From: Actinomycetes bacterium
GTDB taxonomy: Bacteria > Actinomycetota > Acidimicrobiia > Acidimicrobiales > Acidimicrobiaceae
DNA length: 8,844 bases
Direction of reading: 5' to 3'
Assembly (NCBI GenBank): GCA_021792075.1
Contig: JAJYVK010000047.1
Span: 1 to 8,844, forward strand
This document shows positions 7,849-8,844 of the stretch, piece by piece; position 1 is the first letter of the stretch, and each line of letters opens with the position of its first letter. Below the pieces are notes generated by a model, which worked only from the letters and a program-made list of their open reading frames with translations, was not told where the DNA came from and ran no database searches. A program made the position numbers and the translations under genes.

Positions 7849-8844
7849 ATGTATATTCCCCAACTTGAAGACCTCGGAGACGTCAAGGGTAAGACTGTCT
7901 TAGTCCGCTGTGATTTCAACGTGCCCGTCAAACGAGATGAAAACGGCGAACTTGAGATTGTCGACGATTTCCGCATCCGTTCCTCCGTTCCTACTTTGAA
8001 ATGGCTTGTGGATCGGGGTGCAAAAGTCATTGCATGTTCCCATATCGGACGCCCGCACGGAAAATACGATCCTGACCTCACCATTGCTCCCATGGCGAAA
8101 AGGTTGCATGAGCTTCTGCCCGAGGTCGAGGTGATGGAGAATCTGCGGTTTTCAAAGGGCGAAGAGGAAAACGACGATTCCTTTGTCAAGGAGTTGATAA
8201 AGGGGGTCGACCTATACGTGGATGATGCCTTCGGTGCGGCGCATCGTCAGCACGCATCCATCGTGGGTCCGCCGAAGTATCTCAAATCCGCTGCCGGGAG
8301 GCTCATGGCAAAGGAAGCCGAGGTGTTGTCGTCGCTGCTCGAGGAGCCAAACCGGCCTTTCGTGGGAATCATGGGAGGGTCCAAGGTCTCCGATAAGATA
8401 GGTCTCATTAAAGCTCTTCTGGAAAAGGTGGACCGCATGATCGTTGGTGGCGGAATGGCGTTCTCATTCCTTGCGGCTTCAGGCCAGGCGGTCGGTGGGT
8501 CACTTGTCGAGCCGGATCAGTTCGAGACATGCAAAGAGCTTCTTTCAGCTAGCGATAAGTTAGTTCTTCCTGTTGATTGCGTGGCTCTCAGTTCGGACGG
8601 CAGGTTCGGTCTGGCGGAGAGGAGCGGATCGAAGAAGGTGTTCAACAGAGAAATTCCAGACGGCTGGATGGGTCTGGACGTTGGACCACGCTCAGTTGGG
8701 ATATTCGAAGCAATAATTTCAGGAGCAAAGACAGTGCTATGGAACGGCCCCCTGGGAGTGTGCGAGGACCCGAGATTTTCTGCAGGAACCCGGGCGGTTG
8801 CGACGGCGGTTGCGAACTGCGGCTGCTTTTCTGTTGTCGGCGGA
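7849..8844 (+). CDS. pgk: Phosphoglycerate kinase, 3'-truncated by window edge
   Basis: Transfers the acyl phosphate of 1,3-bisphosphoglycerate to ADP, giving ATP and 3-phosphoglycerate; cytosolic monomer. The frame is open from the ATG at 7849 to the window end, giving 332 residues of a usual 390-420. Seen in order: VLVRCDFNVP with the substrate-binding Arg, Asp and Asn, DDFRIRSS, SHIGRP (usually SHLGRP), ENLRF, DDAFGAAHRQHAS, GGSKVSDKI, GGGMAFSF, and WNGPLGVCED (usually ending in GVFE). The window stops within the C-terminal nucleotide-binding domain at VVGG, just before the expected GDT motif. The N-terminal sequence IPQLEDLGDVKGK fits the family, which supports the start; the ribosome site (AGG at 7840-7842) is weak. 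Together with gap it makes a glycolytic unit; tpiA would commonly follow outside the window. Confidence 0.97.
   Translation, partial: MYIPQLEDLGDVKGKTVLVRCDFNVPVKRDENGELEIVDDFRIRSSVPTLKWLVDRGAKVIACSHIGRPHGKYDPDLTIAPMAKRLHELLPEVEVMENLRFSKGEEENDDSFVKELIKGVDLYVDDAFGAAHRQHASIVGPPKYLKSAAGRLMAKEAEVLSSLLEEPNRPFVGIMGGSKVSDKIGLIKALLEKVDRMIVGGGMAFSFLAASGQAVGGSLVEPDQFETCKELLSASDKLVLPVDCVALSSDGRFGLAERSGSKKVFNREIPDGWMGLDVGPRSVGIFEAIISGAKTVLWNGPLGVCEDPRFSAGTRAVATAVANCGCFSVVGG

Overview
This 8.8-kb window is densely coding and all genes lie on the + strand. In order it holds the 3' part of uvrA, a complete uvrC, a SAM-dependent methyltransferase of unknown substrate, rapZ, a yvcK/cuvA-type gene, gap (glyceraldehyde-3-phosphate dehydrogenase) and the first 332 codons of pgk. 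No mobile elements, RNA genes, CRISPR arrays or prophage traces are visible. The window looks like an ordinary chromosomal core region, and I do not see a wholly new multi-gene system in it.

The order uvrA-uvrC-rapZ-yvcK-(whiA)-gap-pgk is a well known arrangement in Actinobacteria. The base composition is moderate, roughly half G+C by eye (not counted), which is low for that phylum. The style of the methyltransferase, GAPDH and YvcK proteins reminds me of Acidimicrobiia, and a moderate-GC member of that class is my best guess. This is inference from gene order and remembered protein character, not from a search.

Region 1 (1-4018) is nucleotide excision repair. UvrA is the damage-sensing ABC ATPase and UvrC is the dual-incision nuclease; only 17 bp separate them. 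Region 2 (4039-4806) is a 255-residue class I methyltransferase set tightly behind uvrC. Region 3 (4869-6619) is the RapZ-YvcK pair, two regulators tied to cell-envelope precursor supply and carbon flux; their genes are 2 bp apart and very likely translationally coupled. The sporulation/division regulator gene whiA, which usually follows yvcK, is not there. Region 4 (6620-6766) is the only sizeable intergenic stretch. It is AT-rich, carries candidate promoter elements and two short direct repeats, and probably starts a glycolytic transcription unit. Region 5 (6767 to the right edge) is gap followed by pgk, with a perfect 6-bp-stem hairpin in the 59-bp spacer between them.

The most useful points for follow-up are the missing whiA, the lineage-type methyltransferase between uvrC and rapZ, the repeat-bearing gap leader, the gap-pgk hairpin, and a few residue substitutions in the glycolytic enzymes.
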